Below are positions 35,298 to 43,388 of a DNA stretch of 62,371 nucleotides, piece by piece. The notes beneath the pieces are model-generated. The model was given only the letters and a program-made list of their open reading frames with translations. It searched no databases and was not told where the DNA came from. Position 1 is the first letter of the stretch; each line of letters starts with the position of its first letter. The translations under genes were made by a program, and so were the position numbers. Where the stretch lies: contig NZ_JAUVVF010000013.1 in the NCBI RefSeq assembly GCF_030604785.1, positions 1 to 62,371 on the forward strand. Reading direction: 5' to 3'. Origin of the DNA: Paracoccus sp. (in: a-proteobacteria). GTDB lineage: Bacteria; Pseudomonadota; Alphaproteobacteria; Rhodobacterales; Rhodobacteraceae.

Positions 35298-35326
35298 TTT
35301 GCAAAAGCTATCGCTTGCTTTGCAAA
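35298..35326 (+). promoter_or_regulatory. paired TTTGCAAA operator (ScfR-type)
   Basis: Two identical 8-bp palindromes TTTGCAAA (35298-35305 and 35319-35326) lie 21 bases apart centre to centre, within a larger inverted repeat CCTTTGCAAA-N13-TTTGCAAAGG. The second ends 14 bases before the ATG of the regulator below. TTTGCAAA pairs are the known site of ScfR/RamB-type regulators such as PccR, where the spacing reported was shorter. Autoregulation is the simplest reading. Confidence 0.75.
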
Positions 35327-35340
35327 GGGAGGAGGCAGGG

Positions 35341-36738
35341 ATGGCGGTGCAAAAGATCTATGCCGGCAGCGCGCTGCGCGAAACGCGGGCGCGGACGGGG
35401 CTGACGCAAAGGCGCTTTGCCGAGACGCTTGGCGTCTCTCTGCCCTACCTCTCGCAGATGGAGAACAACCATCGCCCGATCAGCGCCGGGGTCCTGCTGC
35501 GTCTGGCACAGGAATTCGGCGTCGATCTGACGACCCTTGCGGCGGGCGACGCCGAACGCATGGTCATCGACATGCAGGAGGCGCTGGCCGACCCCCTTTT
35601 CGACGCCACCCCGCCCCTGGCCGATCTGCGGCTTGCGGCGACCAATGCGCCGGTTCTGGCGCGCGCCTTCCTGGACCTGCACCGCGCCTATCGCGAGGGG
35701 CAGGAACGCCTTGCCGCCTTGGACGAGGCCATCGGCGCGGCCAGCCAAAGCACCCTGACGACCCCGTGGGAGGAGGTGCGCGACTTCTTCCACTATTGCG
35801 ACAATTACATCGACGCGGTGGACCGCGCGGCCGAGCATTTCGCCTGCCCAGACGGTCAGCGCGCCGATCCCTGGACCCGCGCGGTCGAGGCCCTGGCCAG
35901 CCGCGACATCCGCGTGTCTCTGGTCGAATTGCCCGCCAATGCCGTCTTTCAGCGCGACGGGCGCGAGTTGCGCGTGAATGCCGCGGCCGAGGCGCCGACA
36001 CGACTGTTCCAGCTCCTGCATCTGGTCGCGCTGGAACGCCAATCCGACCTGCTGGAGGCGACGCTGGACCTTGCGCGGTTTCGCAGTTCCACCGCGCGCG
36101 AGATCGCCCGGCTGGGGCTGGCCAATTACTTCGCGGGCGCGGCGCTGATGCCCTATCGCAGCTTCCTTGCCGCCGCCCAGGCCGAGCGGCACGATCTCGA
36201 ACGATTGGCGCATCTGTTCGGCGCCTCTCTGGAACAAGTGGCACACCGCCTCTCGACCTTGCAGCGGCCCGGCGCGAAAGGGGTGCCGTTCTTTTTCGTT
36301 CGCGTCGATCAGGCCGGCACCATCACCAAGCGTCATTCCGCCACGCGCCTGCAATTCGCGCGCTTTGGCGGGGCCTGCCCGCTCTGGAACGTGCATCAGG
36401 CTTTCGAGCAGCCCGGCCGGTTCCTGCGCCAACTGGCCGAGACGCCGGACGGCGTGCGCTATCTGCTTCTGTCGCGCGACGTGTCCAAACATGCGGGCGC
36501 CTTCAACGCACCGGTCCGCCGCTTTGCCATCGGGCTGGGCTGCGAGGTGACGCATGCTTCGGCGCTGGTCTATGCGGACGGGCTGGACCTGATGCGGCCC
36601 CGCGCCTTCGAGCCGATCGGGATCTCGTGCCGAATCTGCCCGCGACCCGATTGCCACCAGAGGTCGGTCCCTCCGATCGATCGGCCACTGAGAATTCCGA
36701 ATGATCGCAGCGGATATCTGCCATATGAAATTGCGTGA
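35341..36738 (+). CDS. ScfR-type short-chain acyl-CoA regulator
   Basis: 465 residues from ATG 35341 (AGGAGG nearby); the frame is open to 35200 but only this start fits the family. Residues ~8-65 are an XRE-type helix-turn-helix (LRETRARTGLTQRRFAETLGV, LPYLSQMENNHRP). Then come a long helical sensor region (ImmA/IrrE-like without a zinc HExxH: ARLGLANYFAGAALMPY) and a DUF2083 C-terminal domain with cysteines CRICPRPDCHQR. This is the RamB/PccR/ScfR architecture, which switches propionyl-CoA, glyoxylate-type or acetate assimilation genes on binding acyl-CoA. Its target is not adjacent, but its own operator is. Confidence 0.9.
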   Translation: MAVQKIYAGSALRETRARTGLTQRRFAETLGVSLPYLSQMENNHRPISAGVLLRLAQEFGVDLTTLAAGDAERMVIDMQEALADPLFDATPPLADLRLAATNAPVLARAFLDLHRAYREGQERLAALDEAIGAASQSTLTTPWEEVRDFFHYCDNYIDAVDRAAEHFACPDGQRADPWTRAVEALASRDIRVSLVELPANAVFQRDGRELRVNAAAEAPTRLFQLLHLVALERQSDLLEATLDLARFRSSTAREIARLGLANYFAGAALMPYRSFLAAAQAERHDLERLAHLFGASLEQVAHRLSTLQRPGAKGVPFFFVRVDQAGTITKRHSATRLQFARFGGACPLWNVHQAFEQPGRFLRQLAETPDGVRYLLLSRDVSKHAGAFNAPVRRFAIGLGCEVTHASALVYADGLDLMRPRAFEPIGISCRICPRPDCHQRSVPPIDRPLRIPNDRSGYLPYEIA

Positions 36739-36925
36739 CAATTTCGACAAATACCAACCGATTTCGGCGGAAAGCCGCGCAGAAAGGCAGGTATCCGCCC
36801 ATCTCGGGCGTGCCCGGCTGATGGCCTGTTGCCACGAAGGCACAGGTCCTGTTTACCCAACCCCAAATGGAACGACCGCGCCGCTGCCTGAACGATGGCG
36901 TGCCGTCCGGGGACAGGGAACGCCT

Positions 36926-38215
36926 ATGAAAGTCTATGACCGACTGAACGCGTCACTTGGCAGATGGTTGCCCGAACAGCGCATTTTCATTCGGTCCGAT
37001 GACGGCACGCGTTTCCTGCGCCTGCGCCCCCTGACACAGCTGACCGGGCTTGGCGGCCTGACGCTGCTGTTAGGCTGGACGCTGATCTCAAGCTCGCTGC
37101 TGGTCATCGATGCGGTCAGCGCCGGCTCGTCCCGCGATCACGGCCAGCACGCCCAGGCCTCGTTTGAACAGCGCCTGATGGAGCTTTCGGCCGAACGCGA
37201 TGCCCGCGCGGCCGAGGCGCTGGCGGCCCAGAACCGCTTTGCCGTCGCGCTGGAGAAGGTGTCGCAGATGCAGTCGCAGCTGCTGCATTCCGAGGAACAG
37301 CGCCGCGAGCTCGAGGCCGGGCTGCACAGCATCCAGGCCAGCCTGTCGGAATCCTTGGCCGAACGCGAGACGATCCAGCGCATCATGGGCGATGGCGACA
37401 TCGCCGAGGCCGACCGGACCGAAGAATTCTCGATCGCGCTGGACATCCTGTCGGGCGAGTTGCGCCAGGCCGCCGACCAGCGCGCCGCCGCCGTCCAGCA
37501 GGCGGAAGAGGCCCGGATCGCCGCCGAGGAACTGGTGGTCGAACGCGACCAGATCCTGGCCCGCAACGACGAGATCCTGACCCAGCTTGAGAACGCCGTG
37601 ACGGTGTCGGTCAAGCCGCTGGACGACGTGTTCCGCTCGGTCGGGATGAACCCGGACGAGGTGCTGCGCACGATCCGCCGCGGCTATTCCGGCCAGGGCG
37701 GCCCGCTGACGCCGATCTCGGTCTCGACGCGGGGCAACGCCGCGCTGAGCGAGGGGGAGGTCAAGGCGCGCCAGATCATCGTGACGCTGGACCAGATGAA
37801 CACCTACCGCATCGCGATGGAGAAGCTGCCGCTGGCCATGCCCGTGCGCCAGAATTTCCGCTATACCTCGGGCTTTGGCCGCCGTTGGGGGCGCATGCAT
37901 GAGGGGATCGACATGGCCGGTCCCGTCGGCACGCCGATCTACGCCACGGGCGACGGGGTCGTGACCTTTGCCGGGCGTCTTGGCGCCTATGGAAACCTGA
38001 TCAAGATCCGCCACGAGCTGGGCACCGAGACGCGCTATGCCCACCTGAACCGCATCTCGGTCCGCGTCGGCCAAAGGGTGTCGCAAGGAGAGCGGATCGG
38101 TGATATGGGGAACACCGGACGCTCGACCGGGCCACATCTGCACTATGAGGTGCGTGTGAACGGCCGGGCCGTTGACCCGATGAGCTTCATCAAGGCAGCA
38201 GAAAATGTTCAGTAA
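36926..38215 (+). CDS. M23 family metallo-endopeptidase
   Basis: 429 residues from ATG 36926; the longer frame is spurious. A ~40-residue cytosolic start precedes a membrane helix (~40-62, LTLLLGWTLISSSLLVI), then a coiled coil of ~150 residues (EQRLMELSAERDARAAEAL to EELVVERDQILARNDE), a linker, and a C-terminal M23 LytM domain with a complete zinc site: GRMHEGIDMAGP, TRYAHLNR and GPHLHYEVR. It should cut peptidoglycan cross-links in the periplasm. It overlaps the bactofilin gene by 11 bases; M23 peptidase plus bactofilin is a known shape-control pairing in proteobacteria and Helicobacter. Confidence 0.94.
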   Translation: MKVYDRLNASLGRWLPEQRIFIRSDDGTRFLRLRPLTQLTGLGGLTLLLGWTLISSSLLVIDAVSAGSSRDHGQHAQASFEQRLMELSAERDARAAEALAAQNRFAVALEKVSQMQSQLLHSEEQRRELEAGLHSIQASLSESLAERETIQRIMGDGDIAEADRTEEFSIALDILSGELRQAADQRAAAVQQAEEARIAAEELVVERDQILARNDEILTQLENAVTVSVKPLDDVFRSVGMNPDEVLRTIRRGYSGQGGPLTPISVSTRGNAALSEGEVKARQIIVTLDQMNTYRIAMEKLPLAMPVRQNFRYTSGFGRRWGRMHEGIDMAGPVGTPIYATGDGVVTFAGRLGAYGNLIKIRHELGTETRYAHLNRISVRVGQRVSQGERIGDMGNTGRSTGPHLHYEVRVNGRAVDPMSFIKAAENVQ

Positions 38216-38708
38216 GACACGCGTGACCGAAACCCGCCCCTCGAACAGCCCGGCACCGGCCGGCGCCAGCGCCGCGCCCGACCAGCCCCTGCCCGAGCGC
38301 CCCACCCCCGAGGCGGCCGCCACCCCCGCCGCGGCCCCCAAGCCGCGCAGCGCGCCCTCGATCCTGTCGGCCGACCTGCATGTGACCGGCAACCTGAAGA
38401 CCCAGGGCGATGTCCAGATCGAGGGCATCGTCGAGGGCGACATCCGCGCCCACCAGCTGACCATCGGCGAATCGGCCACCATCAAGGGCGAGATCGTCGC
38501 TGATGACGTGGTGGTCCATGGCCGCGTCGTGGGCCGCCTGCGCGGCCTCAAGGTCCGCCTGACCGCCTCGGCACGAGTCGAAGGCGACATTATCCACAAG
38601 ACCATCGCCATCGAATCGGGCGCCCATTTCGAGGGCTCGGTCCAGCGCCAAGACGACCCGCTCAGCAACGGCATCACCAAGAAGCTGGCCCCGCCCAGCA
38701 GCGAGTGA
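38205..38708 (+). CDS. bactofilin
   Basis: 167 residues. A Pro/Ala-rich tail (~1-48) is followed by the bactofilin beta-helix: SILSADLHVTGNLKTQGD, IEGIVEGDIRAHQLTIGE, VHGRVVGRLRGLKVRL and VEGDIIHKTIAIESGAHFEGS, then a short disordered end. Bactofilins polymerise without nucleotides into cytosolic or membrane-bound filaments that localise cell-wall enzymes. The overlap with the membrane-anchored M23 peptidase gene suggests that it positions that enzyme. A terminator follows at 38732. Confidence 0.95.
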   Translation: MFSKTRVTETRPSNSPAPAGASAAPDQPLPERPTPEAAATPAAAPKPRSAPSILSADLHVTGNLKTQGDVQIEGIVEGDIRAHQLTIGESATIKGEIVADDVVVHGRVVGRLRGLKVRLTASARVEGDIIHKTIAIESGAHFEGSVQRQDDPLSNGITKKLAPPSSE

Positions 38709-38731
38709 TCCCGTCAAGACCTGCTGCATCT

Positions 38732-38755
38732 GGCCCGCTTTGGCGGGCCTTTTGC
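38732..38755 (+). terminator. bactofilin operon terminator
   Basis: GGCCCGC (38732-38738) pairs with GCGGGCC (38743-38749) around TTTG, followed by TTTTGCTT. Confidence 0.8.
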
Positions 38756-38822
38756 TTGCGCCGGTCTTGACGGCGGCCGCGCGGCGGTCTTCCCTCCGGC
38801 GCGGAGTGCAAGGGAGGACGCG

Positions 38823-39674
38823 ATGAAGCTGCTGCGACACGGGCCGAAGGGCCGCGAAAAGCCGGGCTTGCTGGATGCGGAGGGCCGCGTGCGCGACCTG
38901 TCAGGCCATGTTGCCGACCTGTCGGGCGAGGTTCTGACGCGCGCCGGGCTGGCGCGACTGGCGGCGCTGGACCCGGCCACGCTGCCCGTGGTGCCGGGGC
39001 AGCCGCAACAGGATCTGCGGCTGGGCCCCTGCGTGGGCGGGGTGGGCAAGTTCATCGCGGTCGGGCTGAACTATGCCGACCATGCGGCCGAGGCCGGGAT
39101 GCCCGTCCCGTCAGAGCCCGTCCTCTTCACCAAGTGGACCAGCTGCATCGCCGGGCCCGACGACGATCTGCGCCTGCCGCCCGGCTCGGCCTCGACCGAC
39201 TGGGAAGTGGAGCTGGGCATCGTCATCGGGGATGGCGGTTGCGACATCCCGCAGAACACCGCGCTGGATCATGTGGCGGGCTATTGCGTGGTTAACGACA
39301 TTTCCGAACGCGACTGGCAGATCAACCGGGGCGGCACTTGGGACAAGGGCAAGGGCTATGACGGCTTCGGACCGATCGGCCCCTGGCTCGTCACCCCGGA
39401 CGAGATCGCCGATATCGCCGCCCTGACACTGTGGCTCGAGGTGGACGGCCAGCGCCGCCAGCATGGCTCGACCGCGACGATGGTCTTCGGCCCGGCGGAA
39501 ATCGTCGCCTATTGCTCGCGCTTCACGCGGCTGATGCCGGGCGACGTGATCACCACCGGCACGCCGCCGGGCGTCGGCATGGGGCAGAAGCCGCCGGTCT
39601 ATCTGCGCGCCGGTCAGGTCATGCGGCTGGGGATCGACGGGCTGGGCCAGCAGACGCAGCAGGTCCTGGCATGA
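38823..39674 (+). CDS. fumarylacetoacetate hydrolase family protein
   Basis: 283 residues, ATG 38823 with GGGAGGA upstream. C-terminal FAH domain with the metal-binding acids in DWEVELGIVIG, plus CVVNDISERDWQ, GYDGFGPIGPWLVT and GDVITTGTPPGVGMG. The family includes 2,4-diketo-3-deoxy-fuconate hydrolase, ureidoglycolate lyase and acylpyruvases; QINRGGTWDKGKGYDGFG is typical of the sugar-acid (L-fuconate/rhamnonate-type) branch as I recall. Overlaps the SDR gene by 4 bases, so the pair probably acts in one catabolic pathway of a deoxy-sugar acid. Confidence 0.9.
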   Translation: MKLLRHGPKGREKPGLLDAEGRVRDLSGHVADLSGEVLTRAGLARLAALDPATLPVVPGQPQQDLRLGPCVGGVGKFIAVGLNYADHAAEAGMPVPSEPVLFTKWTSCIAGPDDDLRLPPGSASTDWEVELGIVIGDGGCDIPQNTALDHVAGYCVVNDISERDWQINRGGTWDKGKGYDGFGPIGPWLVTPDEIADIAALTLWLEVDGQRRQHGSTATMVFGPAEIVAYCSRFTRLMPGDVITTGTPPGVGMGQKPPVYLRAGQVMRLGIDGLGQQTQQVLA

Positions 39675-40393
39675 GCGCGCCGTCGATCATCGTTACCGGG
39701 GCGGGCAGCGGCATCGGGCGGGACACGGCACGGCTGTTTCTGGCCGAGGGCTGGCGCGTCGGTCTGATAGGCCGCCGGGCCGAGGCGCTGGCGGAAACGG
39801 CCCGGGGCCACGAGGCGGCGCTGATCCTGCCCTGCGACGTGACCGATGCCGTTGCGGTCGAGGCCGCCTTTGCCCGGGCCGAGGCCGAATGGGGCCGCCT
39901 CGACATGCTGTTCAACAATGCCGGCATGGCGCTGAAGGCCGCGTTGCCCGATGAGGTCGCGCCCGAGGATTTCCGCGCCGTCATCGACGTGAACGTCACC
40001 GGCATGTTCCTCTGCGCGCGGGCGGCCTTTGGCCTGATGCGGCGGCAGCAGCCGCGCGGCGGCCGAATCGTGAACAACGGCTCGATCTCGGCCCATGTGC
40101 CGCGTGCAGGGTCGGCGGCCTATACGGTTTCGAAACACGCGGTGACGGGGCTGACGCGCAGCCTGTCGCTGGACGGGCGCGAGCACGACATCGCCTGCGG
40201 CCAGATCGATATCGGCAATGCCGCCACGATCCTGCAGCAGCAGGCCAGCGCCGCCAATCCGCATGCCGAGCCCGTCATCGATGCCGCCCTGGTGGCCGAA
40301 GCGGTGCTGAACATGGCGCGCCTGCCGCTGTCGGCCAATGTCCAGTTCATGACGCTGATGGCCACGCGGATGCCCTATATCGGGCGGGGCTAG
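39671..40393 (+). CDS. short-chain dehydrogenase/reductase
   Basis: 240 residues starting within the FAH-gene stop. A classical SDR: cofactor motif TGAGSGIG, Asp of CDVTDA, NNAGMA, catalytic NGSISA serine and AAYTVSKHAV Tyr/Lys. GRRAEAL after beta-2 suggests NADP use. The C-terminal half (GQIDIGNAATILQQQ, MTLMATRMPYIGRG) is less common than the usual PG motif. It probably oxidises a hydroxy-acid feeding the FAH enzyme. Ends on a CTAG shared with the opposite gene. Confidence 0.92.
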   Translation: MSAPSIIVTGAGSGIGRDTARLFLAEGWRVGLIGRRAEALAETARGHEAALILPCDVTDAVAVEAAFARAEAEWGRLDMLFNNAGMALKAALPDEVAPEDFRAVIDVNVTGMFLCARAAFGLMRRQQPRGGRIVNNGSISAHVPRAGSAAYTVSKHAVTGLTRSLSLDGREHDIACGQIDIGNAATILQQQASAANPHAEPVIDAALVAEAVLNMARLPLSANVQFMTLMATRMPYIGRG

Positions 40394-41196
40394 TCCTCGG
40401 CCAGATCAGGCATCAGCCGGCGATAGAGATGCCATGTCGCATGGCCCAGCACGGGCAGCACGACCAGCAGCCCCAGGAACATCGGCAGGATCGCGGCGAA
40501 GATCAGCGCCGCGATCATCGCGCCCCAGATCGTCAGCACCCCGAAATTCAGCCGCACCGCCTCGATCGAGGTGATGATCGCGGTGATGAAATCCGTCTCG
40601 TAATCCAGCAGCAGCGGCAGCCCGACCACGGTGAAGCTGAACAGCGCCAGCGCAAAGCCCGCTCCGATCAGCGTGCCGATTATCAGCATGGCCAGCCCCC
40701 TGCCCTCGAACAGGATCGCCGCCGAGCTGGTGACGTTCGTCAGCGACGCCGTTCCCAGAAAGATCGCAAAGGTGGTGTGCGCCACGAAGACCCAGAACAT
40801 GAACATCAGCAGGATCACCATCGCCATCGAAGGGATCTGCCGGTCCTTCTGGGCGATCACGATTCGGCTGACGCTGCGCCAGTCCAGCTCTTGCCCCAGC
40901 TCGATCCGGCGGCTGACCTCGTAGAGGCCGACCGCAGCGAAGGGCGCGATCAGCGGAAAGCCCAGGATGAAGGGGATCAGCCACCAATCGCTGCCGACTG
41001 CCGTGGCCACCGCGACCAGCGCCAGCCCGCCCAGAACGTAGAAGGCCGAGAACAGCAGCCCGAACGAGGGCGCAAGACGGAAATCGCGCCACCCCGCGGC
41101 CAGCGCGAAGCGAAGATCGGACGTGGTGATCCTGACCGGATCGGGCAGCAGATCGGGCTCGTCTTTCAGATGTCCGGGCATGTCGTATCGCGCCAT
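40390..41196 (-). CDS. DUF2189 domain-containing membrane protein
   Basis: 268 residues from ATG 41196 (GAGGTGAA upstream; a GTG sits one codon before). Six hydrophobic helices, with family blocks LRFALAAGWRDFRLAPSFGL, FPLIAPFAAVGLYEVSRR, SFTVVGLPLLLDYETDFITA and VLPVLGHATWHLYRRLM. Function unknown; an inner-membrane protein widespread in alphaproteobacteria. It converges on the SDR gene with a shared CTAG stop. Confidence 0.9.
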   Translation of the reverse strand: MARYDMPGHLKDEPDLLPDPVRITTSDLRFALAAGWRDFRLAPSFGLLFSAFYVLGGLALVAVATAVGSDWWLIPFILGFPLIAPFAAVGLYEVSRRIELGQELDWRSVSRIVIAQKDRQIPSMAMVILLMFMFWVFVAHTTFAIFLGTASLTNVTSSAAILFEGRGLAMLIIGTLIGAGFALALFSFTVVGLPLLLDYETDFITAIITSIEAVRLNFGVLTIWGAMIAALIFAAILPMFLGLLVVLPVLGHATWHLYRRLMPDLAED

Positions 41197-41267
41197 CACT
41201 TCACCTCGAATTCAGCGCGTTCGAGGAAAGGATAGCGCCCGATTCGGCGCTGACGCAACGAATTTCG

Positions 41268-41759
41268 TCAGGCGTAGCGATCGACCAGCGCGGCGCAGAC
41301 GGCGGGGCTGACGAACTTCGAGACATCGCCGCCCAGCCGCGCGATCTCCTTGACCAGCTTCGAGGCGATGGCCTGCCGCCGGGCATCGGCCATCAGGAAG
41401 ACGGTCTCGACCCCGCTGTCCAGCGCGCGGTTCATCCCGACCATCTGGAATTCGTATTCGAAATCCGCCACGGCGCGCAATCCGCGCACGATCACGCCCG
41501 CGCCCACATCGCGCGCGCAGTCGATCAGCAGGTTCTCGAACGGGTGGACCAGGATCTCGCCCCCGGTGCGGGCGGCGATCTCGGCGCATTCGGCCTGCAC
41601 CATCGCGACCCGCTCCTCGAGGTCGAAAAGCGGCCCCTTGTCGCGGTTGATCGCGACGCCGATCACCAGCCGGTCAACCAGCGCCATGGCGCGCTGGATG
41701 ATGTCGATATGGCCCAGCGTGATCGGGTCGAACGTGCCGGGATAGAGGCCGATTCGCAT
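41268..41759 (-). CDS. coaD: phosphopantetheine adenylyltransferase
   Basis: 163 residues from ATG 41759 (AAGGA upstream); the frame opens 15 codons earlier. It transfers AMP to 4'-phosphopantetheine, the penultimate step of CoA synthesis. The nucleotidyltransferase motifs YPGTFDPITLGHIDII and LFLMADAR...ASKLVKEIA with GLRAVADFEYEFQM are all present. Standard length. Confidence 0.97.
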   Translation of the reverse strand: MRIGLYPGTFDPITLGHIDIIQRAMALVDRLVIGVAINRDKGPLFDLEERVAMVQAECAEIAARTGGEILVHPFENLLIDCARDVGAGVIVRGLRAVADFEYEFQMVGMNRALDSGVETVFLMADARRQAIASKLVKEIARLGGDVSKFVSPAVCAALVDRYA

Positions 41760-41858
41760 GAAAGCGTGTCCTTGGTCATGGTCTCGGCCCGAGGCAAAGC
41801 GCATCTGCCCCCTGATTGCAAGAATGTGATCGCCAACGGAGCCCGGGCGGACCCGGCG

Positions 41859-42320
41859 TCACGCGCCCATGATCATCCCGGTCAGCGCCTCTTTCTCGGC
41901 CGCCAGTTCCTTCAGGCGGCCGCTGACGGCGTCCCCGATCGAGATCACGCCCAGCATCTCGCCCTGCTCGTCCACGACGGGCATGTGGCGGAACCGGCCT
42001 TCGGTCATGCGTTCCAGGATCGTCAGCGCGTCGTCGCCCGTGGTGCAGGTCTGGACGGTCCGTGTCATGAATTCGCTGACGGGGTGGGACAGCATCTCGG
42101 CCCCGTGCTTGCCCAGCTGGCGGACGATGTCGCGTTCGGACAGGATGCCGTCGGGGCGCTTGCCATCGGTCGAGACGACGACGGCGCCGATGCGCTTCTC
42201 GGCCAGCAGGCGGGCCGCGTCGCCCATCGTGGTGTCGGGCTGGATCGTCACGATCAGGGACGGATCGATCCAGGGTTTCGCGCTATCCGACTTCATCGAC
42301 AGCAATTGCCTGACCAGCAT
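41859..42320 (-). CDS. CBS-domain-pair protein
   Basis: 153 residues from ATG 42320 with GAGGAGG upstream. Two CBS motifs fill the protein (IQPDTTMGDAARLLAEKRIGA with GILSERDIVRQL; TCTTGDDALTILERMTEGR with GVISIGDAVSGRL), with no catalytic domain. Such proteins bind adenosyl nucleotides and modulate partners; the partner is unknown. It lies between coaD and a LysR gene, all on the minus strand. Confidence 0.93.
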   Translation of the reverse strand: MLVRQLLSMKSDSAKPWIDPSLIVTIQPDTTMGDAARLLAEKRIGAVVVSTDGKRPDGILSERDIVRQLGKHGAEMLSHPVSEFMTRTVQTCTTGDDALTILERMTEGRFRHMPVVDEQGEMLGVISIGDAVSGRLKELAAEKEALTGMIMGA

Positions 42321-42374
42321 GGCGCCCTCCTCACGGCTTGGTTGCATTCATCCTTTTCGCCGAATCGCCCCGCG

Positions 42375-43286
42375 TCAAGTCTGCGCATCGCCCGAGGCGG
42401 AAACCAGCGCCTCGAGCCTTGCGACCTCGGCGCGGATGCCTTGGGCCAGCGCATCCGCCAGCAGGCTGAGCCGGCGCGAGGCCCGGTCATCGGCATGCCG
42501 GATCAGCCAGAAGCTGCGCCGCAGCGCGATCCGGTCGGTCAGCACCCGCCGCACACCCGGCGCGAAGGGGATGGCGAAGTCGTGCACGATCCCCAGACCC
42601 GCCCCCGCGCGCACCGCCTGCATCTGGACCGCGACCGAATTGCTGCTGATCTGCGCCACCTCGACCCCTGTGGCCGACAGGTAATCCAGCTCGCGGTCAA
42701 AGATCATGTCGGGGATGTAGCCGATCATCCGGTGGCCGCGCAGGTCCTCGAGGCCACGCAGCGGCGGGTGGCGCGACAGATAATCCACATGCCCCGCCAG
42801 ATGCAGCCGGTAATCCGCCAGCCGCTGCACCATCAGCCGCCCCGTATCGGGAGGCGATACCGCGATGGCCATGTCGGCCTCGCGCCGGGTCAGATTGACG
42901 ACGCGCGGCAGGGCGACGATCTGCACCTCCAGCCCCGGATGGGCCGCACAGAGATCGCGCGCCACCTGCGGCAGCAGGTAATTCGCGCAGCCATCCGGCG
43001 CACCGATCCGCAATTGCCCGGTGATCCCCGCCTCCTGCGAGATCGCCTCGGCAGCGGCGGCGGCGGCCTGCTCGGCGGCTTCGGCGGGCGCGACAAGACG
43101 CGCGCCCTCGGCCGTCAGCGCATAGCCCTGCGGGGTCTTGAGAAATAGCGACGCGCCAACCGCGCCCTCCAGCCGTGCGACACGGCGCCCCACGGTCGAG
43201 GCATCCATCCCCAGCCGCCGCCCCGCACCCGAAAGGCTTTCGGTGCGCGCGACCGCCAGAAAGATCCGCAGGTCGTCCCAGTCCAT
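42375..43286 (-). CDS. LysR family transcriptional regulator
   Basis: 303 residues from ATG 43286. Winged helix-turn-helix at residues 1-60 (LRIFLAVARTESLSGAGRRLG, STVGRRVARLE) and a periplasmic-binding-like effector domain (GQLRIGAPDGCANYLLPQ, LSPPDTGRLMVQR-type blocks AVSPPDTGRLMVQ). Divergent from mmsA with 102 bases between and a palindrome in the gap, so it probably controls valine or methylmalonate-semialdehyde metabolism. Confidence 0.93.
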   Translation of the reverse strand: MDWDDLRIFLAVARTESLSGAGRRLGMDASTVGRRVARLEGAVGASLFLKTPQGYALTAEGARLVAPAEAAEQAAAAAAEAISQEAGITGQLRIGAPDGCANYLLPQVARDLCAAHPGLEVQIVALPRVVNLTRREADMAIAVSPPDTGRLMVQRLADYRLHLAGHVDYLSRHPPLRGLEDLRGHRMIGYIPDMIFDRELDYLSATGVEVAQISSNSVAVQMQAVRAGAGLGIVHDFAIPFAPGVRRVLTDRIALRRSFWLIRHADDRASRRLSLLADALAQGIRAEVARLEALVSASGDAQT

Positions 43287-43296
43287 CGCCCGGCCC

Positions 43297-43312
43297 TTTG
43301 CATAATCGCAAA
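43297..43312. promoter_or_regulatory. LysR-type operator between lysR and mmsA
   Basis: TTTGC-N6-GCAAA (43297-43312) is a perfect 5-bp palindrome containing the T-N11-A pattern of LysR sites, 11 bases before the lysR start and 77 before mmsA. Confidence 0.55.
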
Positions 43313-43388
43313 ACCCATTTGCCACCTTGCCCCTTTATCCGGCAATTCCGCAAGACTAACCTGCGCCCAACGCTTTCAGGAGGATGCG

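Noticed and set aside
35200..35340. Signal-peptide-like N-terminus for the ScfR gene
   Set aside because: The upstream frame looks hydrophobic, but the family starts near 35341 with AGGAGG upstream and the operator falls in this stretch.
38823..40393. Complete sugar-acid catabolic operon
   Set aside because: Only two enzymes are present; a dehydratase or transporter would be needed, so no pathway name is given.
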